Both the position numbers and the translations under genes were made by a program. Of a stretch of DNA of 64,000 nt, positions 26,461 to 36,014 are shown one piece after another. The notes beneath the pieces are model-generated. The model was not told the DNA's origin. It did no database searches and saw only the letters and a list, made by a program, of their open reading frames with translations. Origin of the DNA: SAR202 cluster bacterium (GTDB taxonomy: Bacteria; Chloroflexota; Dehalococcoidia; Lucifugimonadales; VGZR01); NCBI GenBank assembly GCA_016872515.1, contig VGZR01000001.1, positions 16,475 through 80,474 on the forward strand, written 5' to 3'. Within the stretch, counting starts at the first letter, position 1. Each line of letters begins with the position of its first letter.

Positions 26461-27234
26461 GTGGCTGCTCCCCGAGTGCGGGTTGACCTGAAGGGCGCGG
26501 TGGCTACCCTGACTCTAGACCGTCCCCGGGCCCGCAATCCGATAGATGAGAACATGGCGTCCCAGCTTCGAGACGCCTGCTCCGGCTTATCGAGCGACAA
26601 TTCCGTTCGCGTGGTGGTACTCACCGGCGCTGGCGATGTATTCTACGCAGGCGTGGAATTCGCCGGCCGCTACCGTAGCGGAACGCCCACGAAGACGTTG
26701 CCTCAGTCTTTCACGGTCGCAGAGCACATCGCTGCAATCCCAAAGCCCGTCGTCGCCGCCATCAACGGCGACGCCATGGATCAGGGGCTGGAGTTGGCGA
26801 TGGCCTGCGACCTGCGCATAGCGTCGGAGCACGCGCGGATGGGCCTCACGCAACTGGCGCATGGGACTATGCCACGGGACGGCGGCACCCAACGGCTGCC
26901 GAGGCTCGTGGGGCGCGCGCGGGCATTGGAGATGCTGCTGACCGCACGGGTCGTGAACGCTTCCGATGCATTGCGCATCGGCTTGGTCAACGAGGTCGCG
27001 GCTGAGGGCCGCGCGGTAGAACTGTCCCACGAGCTGGCGGCTGCCATAGCAGGACTAGCGCCGATTGCCACACGTTACCTTAAAGAGGCCGTGCTCAAAG
27101 GCCTGGACATGCCGCTTGACCAGGGGCTTCGCCTGGAAGCAGACTTGAGTATCCTGCTGCACAGTACCGCTGACCGTGCCGAAGGCCTACGGTCTTTCGT
27201 CGAACGGCGCCCAGCGGCCTTCCGTGGGAAGTGA
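26461..27234 (+). CDS. Enoyl-CoA hydratase/isomerase (crotonase) family protein
   Basis: VATLTLDRPRARNPIDENMASQLRDAC...VVVLTGAGDVFYAGVEFAG...VVAAINGDAMDQGLELAMACDLRIASEHARMGLTQLAHGTMPRDGGTQRLPRLVGRARALEMLLTARVVNASDALRIGLVNEV. Confidence 0.9.
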   Translation: MAAPRVRVDLKGAVATLTLDRPRARNPIDENMASQLRDACSGLSSDNSVRVVVLTGAGDVFYAGVEFAGRYRSGTPTKTLPQSFTVAEHIAAIPKPVVAAINGDAMDQGLELAMACDLRIASEHARMGLTQLAHGTMPRDGGTQRLPRLVGRARALEMLLTARVVNASDALRIGLVNEVAAEGRAVELSHELAAAIAGLAPIATRYLKEAVLKGLDMPLDQGLRLEADLSILLHSTADRAEGLRSFVERRPAAFRGK

Positions 27235-27257
27235 TTGGACGAAGAGGAGCCTATTAA

Positions 27258-27764
27258 ATGGTCGAGACATCCAAGACCCTTACCGTGGACGTGATGGTGG
27301 AAATCCCCAAAGGGAGCCGCAATAAGTACGAATACGATACCAAGAAAAAGGCGCTGCGGTTCGACCGGATGCTCTTCTCCGCCGTCCACTACCCCAGCGA
27401 CTACGGTTTCGTGGTAAACACGATGGCGCTCGACAAAGACCCGCTGGATGCGCTCGTACTTGTGTGGGAGCCGACGTTCCCAGGCTGCATCATGGAGGTC
27501 AAGCCAATAGGTTTGTTCAGGATGTGGGACGAGAAAGGCCAGGACGAGAAGATCCTCTGCGTCCCTGTAGCCGACCCACTCTGGAACCACATCGAGCGTC
27601 TCTCGGACGTGCCGCCGCATCTGCTTAAAGAGATAGAGCACTTCTTCGCTGTATATAAGGAGTTGGAGAAGAAGAAGACCGGCATCGAGGGATGGGCGGA
27701 CCGCGACGCGGCCATTAAGGTGATACAAGAGGCCCAAGCGCGTTTCGGGGTCAAGGCCAGTTGA
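27258..27764 (+). CDS. ppa: Inorganic pyrophosphatase
   Basis: DVMVEIPKGSRNKYEYDTKKKALRFDRMLFSAVHYPSDYGFVVNTMALDKDPLDALVLVWEPTFPGCIMEVKPIGLFRMWDEKGQDEKILCVP. Confidence 0.97.
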   Translation: MVETSKTLTVDVMVEIPKGSRNKYEYDTKKKALRFDRMLFSAVHYPSDYGFVVNTMALDKDPLDALVLVWEPTFPGCIMEVKPIGLFRMWDEKGQDEKILCVPVADPLWNHIERLSDVPPHLLKEIEHFFAVYKELEKKKTGIEGWADRDAAIKVIQEAQARFGVKAS

Positions 27765-28496
27765 ATGGGTTTCGAGACTATCGAATGCTCCAAGCGAAGC
27801 GTCACAGCACACGTGATCCTCAACCGTCCGCACGTTATCAACGCCTTCAACACGAGGATGCGTGATGAGCTGTACGAAGCCCTGGAGTGGGCCCGCGAGG
27901 ATCGTGATGTGCGGGTAGTCGTCCTGCGCGGCGCCGGGGAACGAGGGTTCTGCGCTGGGGCCGACCTGACGGAGTTCGGCACCGCTCCATCACAAGCCGT
28001 TGCCCGCGACGTGCGCTGGGAGCGGGACTTATGGGACCTGATGCGCCGGTTCCGCAAGCCTATCGTGGCCGCGCTGCACGGCTATGTCATCGGCACCGGC
28101 ATGGAGATGGCCTGCTTCTGCGATGTTCGGCTCGCGGCCACTGATGCCGAGTTCGGGATGCCGGAGCTGTCCCTCGGCCTCGTCCCAGCAGCGGGAGGCA
28201 GCCAGACCATCCCGCGTGATATCGGGCTCGGTAGGGCGGTGGAGATGTTCCTGGCCGGGCCCACCCGACGGCTCAGTGCTAGAGAAGCGTTGGCTATCGG
28301 CCTGGTACAGCGGGTCGTAGAGAAGGATGCGCTGTTCGATGAGGCGGAGCGGCTCGCACGGCAGTTGGCCCGATGGAAGCCGAGTGTTGTCGAGGCGGTC
28401 AAGCGGGCTGTGGTGGAAGGCATGGATATGCCGTTGGAGACGGGCTTGAGGTTGGAGCGGAGGCTAGCGGCGCGGCTTGGCGGTGCCACTGTATGA
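27765..28496 (+). CDS. Enoyl-CoA hydratase/isomerase family protein
   Basis: VVVLRGAGERGFCAGADLTEFG...VIGTGMEMACFCDVRLAATDAEFGMPELSLGLVPAAGGSQTIPRDIGLGRAVEMFLAG...ALAIGLVQRVV. Confidence 0.92.
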   Translation: MGFETIECSKRSVTAHVILNRPHVINAFNTRMRDELYEALEWAREDRDVRVVVLRGAGERGFCAGADLTEFGTAPSQAVARDVRWERDLWDLMRRFRKPIVAALHGYVIGTGMEMACFCDVRLAATDAEFGMPELSLGLVPAAGGSQTIPRDIGLGRAVEMFLAGPTRRLSAREALAIGLVQRVVEKDALFDEAERLARQLARWKPSVVEAVKRAVVEGMDMPLETGLRLERRLAARLGGATV

Positions 28497-30055
28497 ACGT
28501 TTCCGAGTTTCTCGACCTCACCGCTGAGATAGTACCGAACCGGCCAGCCACGCTGTTCGAAGGCCGAACACGTAGTTTTGCCGAACTGCGCGACCGAAGC
28601 GCCCGGATAGCTGGCGCCCTAGCCTCCTTGGGTGTAGGCAAAGGCGACCGCGTCGCGGTCCTTGACGTGAACTCGGATGACTACATCGCCGCCTTCTTCG
28701 CCTCGTCGCGGCTCGGCGCGGTCTTCGTCCCCTTGAACTTCCGCGCTAAGGCGGATGAACTGACGTTCATGCTCAACGACTCCGGCGCCAAGGCGCTGCT
28801 GGTTGGGCCCGCCTACCGCGACCTCGTGGCCTCTTTGAGGAGTGGCCTCACCGAGGTCTCACAAGCTGTGTCTTTGGGGGAGCATCATGCCGGATGGCCG
28901 TCGCTGGATGAGTTGATTGACGCAGCGCATCGCGGAGGTGACGCTTCGCCCGTGGATGGGCAAGACACGGCGATGCTGTTGTTCACAGCTGGCACGACGG
29001 GCACGCCGAAGGGCGTGATGTTGACCCACGAGAGCTTCTCGTCCTATCTGCTGAGCAACGTCGAGCCTGCCGACCCGCAGGTGGAGGAGCGCACACTGCT
29101 TTCGGTCCCGCTCTACCACGTGGCAGGCATGCAAAGCATGATGGCCGCAGTATTCGGCGGACGGAGCCTTGTGGTTCAACGCCAGTTCGAGCCGGTGCAG
29201 TGGATGGACTTGGTGGAGCGGGAGCGTGTCACCAGAACGACGCTGGTGCCTACGATGCTCAAGATGGTGATGGACCATCCAGAGTTTCCACAGCGCAACC
29301 TGAGCAGCCTTGAAGTAGTATCGTACGGAGCGGCGCCGATGCCGCTCGAGGTTATCAAGCGGGCCATCACCAGCCTTCCCGGCGTCCGGTTCATCAACGC
29401 CTTCGGCCAGACTGAGACGGGCGCCACCATCACGATGCTACCTCCCGACGACCACGACCTGACAGGGCCGCCGGAAGAGGTGGAGAAGAAGCTGCGGAGG
29501 CTTACTTCCATCGGACGGCCGCTTGAGGACGTGGAGGTAGGCATCGTGGACGAAGGCGGCGTGACGGTGCCGCCGGGGAATGTGGGCGAGATCGTGGCGC
29601 GCGGGCCACGGCTGATGAAGGGGTATTGGAACAGGGCGGACGCGACCGCGCAGGCCATCCGGGGCGGGTGGCTGTACACGGGCGACCTTGGGTATATGGA
29701 CGAAGATGGGTACATCTACCTGTCAGGCCGCGCGAAGGACTTCATCAAGCGCGGCGGCGAGATGATTTCCCCCGAAGAGGTGGAGCGCGTGCTCCAGTCG
29801 CACCCTGCCATCGAGGAGGCCGCCGTCATCGGCGTGCCCGACCCCCACTGGGGCGAGGCCGTGCGCGCCGTGGTTGTGCCGAAGAAGGGATGCGTGCTCG
29901 ACAACGCCGAGGTCGTCGAGTACTGCCGCCAGCGCCTCGCCAGCTTCAAGAAGCCTGAATCGGTAATCGTGGCAGACGTCTTGCCGCGAAATGCGCTCGG
30001 CAAGGTGCTCAAGCGCGCGCTCCGGGAGCAGTTCGGAGAGTCAGTCCGATTCTAG
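28493..30055 (+). CDS. AMP-dependent acyl-CoA synthetase/ligase
   Basis: AMLLFTAGTTGTPKGVMLTHESF...VSYGAAPMPLEVIKRAI...INAFGQTETGATITML...GWLYTGDLGYMDEDGYIYLSGRAKDFIKRGGEMISPEEVERVL...LPRNALGKVLKRALRE. ATG at 28493 preferred over the ORF-track start. Confidence 0.95.
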   Translation: MNVSEFLDLTAEIVPNRPATLFEGRTRSFAELRDRSARIAGALASLGVGKGDRVAVLDVNSDDYIAAFFASSRLGAVFVPLNFRAKADELTFMLNDSGAKALLVGPAYRDLVASLRSGLTEVSQAVSLGEHHAGWPSLDELIDAAHRGGDASPVDGQDTAMLLFTAGTTGTPKGVMLTHESFSSYLLSNVEPADPQVEERTLLSVPLYHVAGMQSMMAAVFGGRSLVVQRQFEPVQWMDLVERERVTRTTLVPTMLKMVMDHPEFPQRNLSSLEVVSYGAAPMPLEVIKRAITSLPGVRFINAFGQTETGATITMLPPDDHDLTGPPEEVEKKLRRLTSIGRPLEDVEVGIVDEGGVTVPPGNVGEIVARGPRLMKGYWNRADATAQAIRGGWLYTGDLGYMDEDGYIYLSGRAKDFIKRGGEMISPEEVERVLQSHPAIEEAAVIGVPDPHWGEAVRAVVVPKKGCVLDNAEVVEYCRQRLASFKKPESVIVADVLPRNALGKVLKRALREQFGESVRF

Positions 30056-30076
30056 AGCCGCGAGGGTGACCGCGTG

Positions 30077-31336
30077 CTACCCTATCCGGTCGAAGCCGGT
30101 GTACGGACGCAGCGCCTCAGGGATGGCCACGGAGCCGTCGGCTTGCTGGTAGTTCTCCAGGATGGCCGCGATGACACGGGGCAGGGCTAAGCCGGAGCCG
30201 TTCAGGGTGTGGGGAAACTGGACCTTTTCGCCCTCGGCCGCGCGGTAGCGGATGTTGGCGCGCCGCGCTTGGAAGTCGGTGCAGTTGGAGCATGAGCTGA
30301 CCTCCAGCCACTCCTTACTGCCCGGCGCCCACATCTCCAGGTCGTAGGTTTTCACCGCGGAAAAGCCCAGGTCGCCCGTGCACAGCTCGATGACCCGGTA
30401 GGCGATCCCCAAGCGGCTGCACACATCTTCGGCGTCGGCCAGCAGCGTCTCAAGCTCCTGGTCGGATACGGTTGGCTCGACGAACTTGTACATCTCCACC
30501 TTTTCGAACTGGTGGACGCGCTTGATGCCGCGCGTGTCTTTTCCGGCGGCGGCCTTCTCCCTTCGGAAACACGGGCTTTGGGCAACGAACCGTTTGGGGA
30601 TGCTGCCGGGAGGGAGAATCTCGCCGGCGAACATGCTGGTGACCGGAACTTCGGCGGTTGGGATGAGCCACAGGTCGTCTTCCTGGTCGTGGTACATGGT
30701 GTCAGCGAACTTGGGCAGGTGTCCACTGCCGGTCGCTGTGGCGGTGGTGACCAGGAAGGGCAGATACAGCTCCTGGTATCCGTGCTCCCGGGTGTGGATA
30801 TCCAGCATCCAGGCGGTGAGCGCCCGTTGGAGCTTCGCACCCATGCCTTTCAGGACGAAAAAGCGGCTGCCCGACAGCTTGGCGCCACGCTGGAGGTCTA
30901 TGATGTCCAGCTTCTCCCCCAAATCCCAGTGGGGCAGCGGCTCGAAGTCGAACCTGCGCGGTTCGCCCGCCGACCGCGACACACGGTTGTCGTGCTCGTC
31001 CTTCCCTACCGGAACGCTGTCGCGCGGGAGATTAGGCACGGTGAGCAGCAGTGCCGACATGTCGTCCTCAGCGACCTTCGTTTCCCCCTCGAGGTCTTTG
31101 ATTCGTGCCCCCACGCGCCGCATCTCTTCCACGAGGTCTGCCGGGGGAGGCTTGGTCTTGCCCAGGTCGCGGCTGACGGTGTTCCGGCGGCCACGAAGCT
31201 GGTCGGCCTCGACGATGATGGCGCGCCGCCGGGAGTCCAACTCCAGGATGCGGTCTATGGGAGCGCCCTGCCCCCGTGCGGCCATGGCGCGGCGGACGGC
31301 ATCGGGGTTCTCCCGGAGAAGCTCAATGCTGATCAT
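30077..31336 (-). CDS. serS: Seryl-tRNA synthetase
   Basis: MISIELLRENPDAVRRAMAARGQGAPIDRILELDSRRRAI...YLPFLVTTATATGSGHLPKFADTMYHD...AEVPVTSMFAGEILPPGSIPKRFVAQSPCFRREKAAAGKDTRGIKRVHQFEKVEM...TLNGSGLALPRVIAAILENYQ. Confidence 0.97.
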   Translation of the reverse strand: MISIELLRENPDAVRRAMAARGQGAPIDRILELDSRRRAIIVEADQLRGRRNTVSRDLGKTKPPPADLVEEMRRVGARIKDLEGETKVAEDDMSALLLTVPNLPRDSVPVGKDEHDNRVSRSAGEPRRFDFEPLPHWDLGEKLDIIDLQRGAKLSGSRFFVLKGMGAKLQRALTAWMLDIHTREHGYQELYLPFLVTTATATGSGHLPKFADTMYHDQEDDLWLIPTAEVPVTSMFAGEILPPGSIPKRFVAQSPCFRREKAAAGKDTRGIKRVHQFEKVEMYKFVEPTVSDQELETLLADAEDVCSRLGIAYRVIELCTGDLGFSAVKTYDLEMWAPGSKEWLEVSSCSNCTDFQARRANIRYRAAEGEKVQFPHTLNGSGLALPRVIAAILENYQQADGSVAIPEALRPYTGFDRIG

Positions 31337-31531
31337 CAGGGCCTCTTCATGTCATGGGGCTCTCGCAACCGGACAAGTATACCCTTCCCCCGGCGTTCGT
31401 AGCTAACGGAGCGGGAAAATAGCACACGGATCGCTTGCCATCCGCGTGCAAGTTGACGCGTAGCTGTGGTACGGTTATCGTTAGCCCAAGTGGCGCTCCT
31501 TCCACGGCCGCGTCCGTAGGGCGCCGAAGGT

Positions 31532-33637
31532 GTGCCTTGGCGAATGGCGACATCCCGCCCCCCCAAGCAACCAGCTAAGGCTCCAAAACGGGGCCTCTCC
31601 TCGGGTGGGTTGAGCTTCCTAAGCTACCCCTACCTTGCGGGCGGCCTCACATCTCTGTTCTCCCTGATCGTCCTTGTCGTTAGCAAGGACGCCCTCGCCC
31701 TTGTCCTCTTCATCCCCATCATCTTCTCCGGCGGCCTAGCCGTCATGGGCCGGGCGCTGGTCATCCTGGCCGCCTTCCTGGTTACTCTCATGACCCACAT
31801 GTTCGCGTTCAAGCAGGAGGCCTTCGACCCTTCGACGCTCAAACAACTGGGGCTCCCTCTAGTGGTTATCCTCGCGAGTGGGGCCGCCTCCCCCATCCTC
31901 TTCCGACTCATCGCCCAGCAGCTAGCCAAGCGTTCTTCTGGCCCGAAGCAGGTCAAACGTCCCGCGGTGCAGCCCCGGCCGCAGGCTGCCGCCCCACCAC
32001 CAGCCCCAGCGCCTGCCGTACCGCCTCCACCCGCGCAGTCTGCGCCAGCTCCCCCGCCGGCTCTAGCGCCCGTGGCCGCTGCTGCCGCTCCTCCCGCAGC
32101 GGCTCAGGCGGCTGCGCCTCCAGCGCCGGTCGCCGCTCAAACACCGCCGAAACCGCCGCGCAGCAAGAAAGAAGAGGATGCGCTGCTCAAAGACGTTTCG
32201 AAGGCGGTTAAGGGTGCCAAAGACCTAAGCGTCTTATGCGCGGCTGTGCTGGAAATCCTGCGGAAACCCGTCCCGTTCGAGAAGGCCACCGTTAATGTCG
32301 TGGACGCCACGGCCGGTACGTTCACTGACGTCTATCTGTTCGGCATCGATGTGCCGGGGCGTAGCCAGGGCGATGTCAGCAGACTAGCGGGCACCTTCAC
32401 CGAGACCGTTGTCGCTTCCCGTACGGGGCGGCTGGTCCAACCGGCCAACGACCAGGAGAAGAGCGCGATATTCCCGAGTCTGCTTCCCAACGTCAGCGCG
32501 GGCATCCTGTCGTTCATGGCCACGCCGCTGCTTCACGACGGACGCGTGGTCGGGACGCTCCACCTCCGTTCGACAAAGCAACTCGCCTTCACCCAGCAGG
32601 ACCTGGCCCTTGTGGAACGGGCGGCGGCGCTGATGACGCAAAAGGCGGCGCAGATGCGTCCTCCAGCGCAGGCCCAAGCCGCTAGACTTGCCTCGCCGCC
32701 GGTGGTCATGGCCAAGCCATCCGAGGGTGTGGCGGCCCCACCGTCGCCGGCTTCCACATCCGTCGCTGCCTCCGTTCCAGGCGGTGCGCAGCCGTCCGAC
32801 ACGGATGTGCAGGAGGCGCTGGCGAAGATCACTGAGACGCTATCGTCAGTCAACGATATCGGCCTGGCTTACGACCGCGTCGCGGAGCAGGCCAGACGCC
32901 TCATCCCGTTCGACCGCATCATGATGAGCACCGCCGACCTGCAGCGTGGGACGCTCACCGTCGTCTATTCGGTTGGCGTTGACCTGCCGGGAGGCTTCCC
33001 GGGATTCGAGGCGAAGTTCGAGGACACGCTTTTCCAGTCCATCGTCAGAGGGCGCCGAGGGCTGCTGTTGGGGACGGACTCAGACGACAGGGCTGTTGCC
33101 CAACACCCAGCACAGCAGGCCGCGGCAACATCAGGACTACCATCACTCGTTGCTGTGCCGTTGGTTTACCAGGACAGCGTTGTGGGTACGCTGGAGATGC
33201 GGTCGAGAAGGCCCAAGGCCTACTGGCAGGTTGAGCTCATACTCGCCCATAGGGTGGCGGCGCTTATGTCGGGCCCCGTTACCGAATCACGCATCGGGGT
33301 TGTCCGGCAACGGTCACCCATCGTACGCCGGGTCGTTCTGAAACCAACATCAACCGAAGAAGAGGAGCGTCCGTCGTCGGCCTTCGTGCGGCCGACCGCT
33401 GAGCCAGCGTCTCTGAACCCCCCACCGGCGAGTCCGCTGCGAGTGCCCACGCCTTTGCCTGTGCCGGTGGCTAAAGTGAAGGCAAAGGACGAAGAGATTG
33501 ACCCCGTGACGGCTGCGGCGCTGGCCGAAATCGCGGCTATCACAGAAGGGGCACTAACGACAATAGGGGCCTGGGCGATGAGTCTGGGGAGGACGTGGCC
33601 GGGGTGCCGAAAGAGGCTGCGGCCATGGACGATTTGA
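31532..33637 (+). CDS. Membrane-anchored GAF-domain protein with Pro/Ala-rich linker
   Basis: N-terminal hydrophobic segments, long PAPAPAVPPPPAQSAPAPPPALAPVAAAAAPPAAAQ linker, then two GAF-like modules (VSKAVKGAKDLSVLCAAVLEILRKPVPFEKATVNVVDA...; ITETLSSVNDIGLAYDRVAEQARRLIPFDRIMMSTADL...). Confidence 0.75.
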   Translation: MPWRMATSRPPKQPAKAPKRGLSSGGLSFLSYPYLAGGLTSLFSLIVLVVSKDALALVLFIPIIFSGGLAVMGRALVILAAFLVTLMTHMFAFKQEAFDPSTLKQLGLPLVVILASGAASPILFRLIAQQLAKRSSGPKQVKRPAVQPRPQAAAPPPAPAPAVPPPPAQSAPAPPPALAPVAAAAAPPAAAQAAAPPAPVAAQTPPKPPRSKKEEDALLKDVSKAVKGAKDLSVLCAAVLEILRKPVPFEKATVNVVDATAGTFTDVYLFGIDVPGRSQGDVSRLAGTFTETVVASRTGRLVQPANDQEKSAIFPSLLPNVSAGILSFMATPLLHDGRVVGTLHLRSTKQLAFTQQDLALVERAAALMTQKAAQMRPPAQAQAARLASPPVVMAKPSEGVAAPPSPASTSVAASVPGGAQPSDTDVQEALAKITETLSSVNDIGLAYDRVAEQARRLIPFDRIMMSTADLQRGTLTVVYSVGVDLPGGFPGFEAKFEDTLFQSIVRGRRGLLLGTDSDDRAVAQHPAQQAAATSGLPSLVAVPLVYQDSVVGTLEMRSRRPKAYWQVELILAHRVAALMSGPVTESRIGVVRQRSPIVRRVVLKPTSTEEEERPSSAFVRPTAEPASLNPPPASPLRVPTPLPVPVAKVKAKDEEIDPVTAAALAEIAAITEGALTTIGAWAMSLGRTWPGCRKRLRPWTI

Positions 33638-35988
33638 AGCGCGCCGCTGAGCAGGACATCGTCGTCGCCGAACTGCGGAGCGAAGTCCAGGAACACCGTG
33701 CTCTAGCCGAGATGGGGCGGGCCGTCGCGACCGCCCAGGAACCAGCGGAGGCCTACGCCTCTGTGGCCAGTCAGCTTGTGCACCTTCTCTCGGTGGACTC
33801 GCTTCACCTGGTGCTGATAGACGAGGCCGAAGGGATGGCGACCGTCGAGTACGTCTTTGGACGTGCCATCGAGGGCTGGGAATCCGGACGCCGTTTCGGC
33901 ATCGCGGGCACAGCTTTCGAGCCCGTTGTCCGAGACCGCACGCACTTCCATGCCGCTGCCGAGTCCAGCAGGCACCTGACCGAGCAGCATCCCGTGTTGA
34001 CCTTCGCCGCAGCCTCCGGTATCGCCTCGATGCTGGTCTTGCCCTTGGTCTTCAGAGGCCACGCCGTCGCTGCGATGGCCGTGGGCTCGGCCAAGCCCTA
34101 TGCCTACCAGCGGCGCGACCAAGAGCTAGCCGAACGGGCAGGTGGACTGCTAGCTGGCGCGGTGGCTCACGCGCAACGGATGGTTACCCTCCGCAAGGCT
34201 TCGGAGACGGAAGCGGCTCTCAGCCAGCTTGCCTCCTCTTTGGGTTCGACCCTGGATATGAACGAGCTGTTCCTACGGCTTGTCGATGGGCTGGCGAAGC
34301 TGGTCAAGTATGACCGGCTGGTCGTGAACGACATAGATGCCGAAAAGGGCGAGTTGGTCCGTGTGTTCGTGGCAGGTGCAGGCATCACGGGCGCTACATT
34401 GGGTGGACGTCAGCCCATCGCTGGGAGCACCGTCGTGGAGGTGATGCGAACGCGTTCCACCGTGCTCGTTTCCGGGCTGCCTGACGACGAGATAAAGCGC
34501 CGCTTCCCCTCGGCTGCCCCCGCGGTGGACATCGGGCTCAGAGCGTTCATGACGGCCCCGCTGATCGTTGATGGAAATGTGGTCGCGACGCTTCATCTGT
34601 TCTCGGAGCAATCCCAGGGCTATGCGGAGCGAGACGCTGCGTTGCTGAGGCGCGCCGCTGGCCTGCTCTCGTCCGTCATCGCCGCTGCCAAGGCCCATGC
34701 AACAGCTCTTCAGGTCGCTGCCAACTCGGCGAACCAGGCGGCGGCCATAGCCGAAGACCCGATGGCGGAGATAGGCCGCGTTGTTTGGTCAGCGCCAGAC
34801 CTGGAGACGATGTACGAAGAAGTAGGACAGCAGTTGCGGAAGATGGTGCCCTTCGACCGGTTCTCCGTCTGGGCGGTGGACATGGAACGAGGCGCCCTAG
34901 TCAACATCTACGCTGCGGGCGTCGAGGGCCGTCAACTCAAACGGGGAGAGTCGCTTTCTCTCATGCGCTCACAGGCGGAGATTGGGCTGGGAGGAGGCGG
35001 ACGGAATGGCCAACGGAATGGAGGCGAGCAGACCGCCGAGCGCTTGTCCTATCTGGCGAAGGGCATCGCGGGAGGCCTCTCCGGCCTCATCCTGGTGCCC
35101 CTGCTGTATGGGAACGAGGGCGTCGGCATGCTCACCCTCGGCACGCGGATCCAGGGGTCGTTCACACCGGAGCACGAGACCATCGCGGAAAGAGTGGGGC
35201 AGTTAGTCGCCGCACGGGTGGGCCTAGAGCAACTCAACGAGCGGAGAGGTCAGACGGCGCAGCGGCTCCAAGAACAGGTAGAGCGGCTGGGCACAGAGGT
35301 TGTGGAGCGGACGCGAGAGCTGGATGCGGTCAGGGCCGAACTGGACTCGCTGAGGGCCGCGGTTCATAAAGACCTACGGTCGTCGCTCACCACCATCGAG
35401 GGCGCCAGTCAGGCCGTCCTGGACCCACTCTCCGAGGGAAAGGGGAGCGAAGGGCGGGTGCAACTGCTGCGTGTCCGTGCGGCGTCCAAGACCATCGCCC
35501 AACAGCTCGATGCCCTCATGCAGATGTCGGACGTCTCGAGCAGGCCTCTCCAGCGGAGACAGACCGACTTGACTATCCTGGCCAAGGCGTCGGCGCGTAA
35601 ACTGCGGCAGACGGAGCAAGACCGCCATATCACCTTGTCGGTTGAACAAGGACTGACCGCCGACAGCGACCCCGACCTCCTCGAGGTCATGCTGGACCAC
35701 CTCATGGCGCAGGCGTGGAAGCGGGCCATGAAGGCGCAGAAACCGAAGGTGCAGCTCAGGGCTGCGGAGCAGGGCGGAAAGCTCGTGTTCTCTCTCAAGG
35801 ACAATGGCGAAGGTATGTCTCCGAAGGCAGCCAAGACGATGTTTGAGGCGGGCCAAGCGGTTTCTGTGGCGACGCCGGACGACGAACTCGCCGCCGCGCT
35901 GGTGAAGCGTGTCGTGGACAGGCATGGCGGCCGCGTCTGGGCCGAGAGCGAGCCGGGCAAGGGTACGACGGTCTATTTCAGCCTCTAG
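33595..35988 (+). CDS. Multi-GAF protein with degenerate histidine-kinase-like C-terminus
   Basis: Three GAF-like modules, coiled coil, then HATPase-like C-term LKDNGEGMSPKAAKTMFEAGQAV...AALVKRVVDRHGGRVWAESEPGKGTTVYFSL. Start may be ATG at 33625. Confidence 0.82.
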   Translation: MAGVPKEAAAMDDLKRAAEQDIVVAELRSEVQEHRALAEMGRAVATAQEPAEAYASVASQLVHLLSVDSLHLVLIDEAEGMATVEYVFGRAIEGWESGRRFGIAGTAFEPVVRDRTHFHAAAESSRHLTEQHPVLTFAAASGIASMLVLPLVFRGHAVAAMAVGSAKPYAYQRRDQELAERAGGLLAGAVAHAQRMVTLRKASETEAALSQLASSLGSTLDMNELFLRLVDGLAKLVKYDRLVVNDIDAEKGELVRVFVAGAGITGATLGGRQPIAGSTVVEVMRTRSTVLVSGLPDDEIKRRFPSAAPAVDIGLRAFMTAPLIVDGNVVATLHLFSEQSQGYAERDAALLRRAAGLLSSVIAAAKAHATALQVAANSANQAAAIAEDPMAEIGRVVWSAPDLETMYEEVGQQLRKMVPFDRFSVWAVDMERGALVNIYAAGVEGRQLKRGESLSLMRSQAEIGLGGGGRNGQRNGGEQTAERLSYLAKGIAGGLSGLILVPLLYGNEGVGMLTLGTRIQGSFTPEHETIAERVGQLVAARVGLEQLNERRGQTAQRLQEQVERLGTEVVERTRELDAVRAELDSLRAAVHKDLRSSLTTIEGASQAVLDPLSEGKGSEGRVQLLRVRAASKTIAQQLDALMQMSDVSSRPLQRRQTDLTILAKASARKLRQTEQDRHITLSVEQGLTADSDPDLLEVMLDHLMAQAWKRAMKAQKPKVQLRAAEQGGKLVFSLKDNGEGMSPKAAKTMFEAGQAVSVATPDDELAAALVKRVVDRHGGRVWAESEPGKGTTVYFSL

Positions 35989-36014
35989 CTGCCCGCTCTC
36001 TTGGGAGAGGCCGG

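Noticed and set aside
31960-32160. Pro/Ala-rich repeat as a tandem DNA repeat
   Set aside because: It is a coding low-complexity linker with irregular units, not a true DNA tandem repeat or CRISPR.
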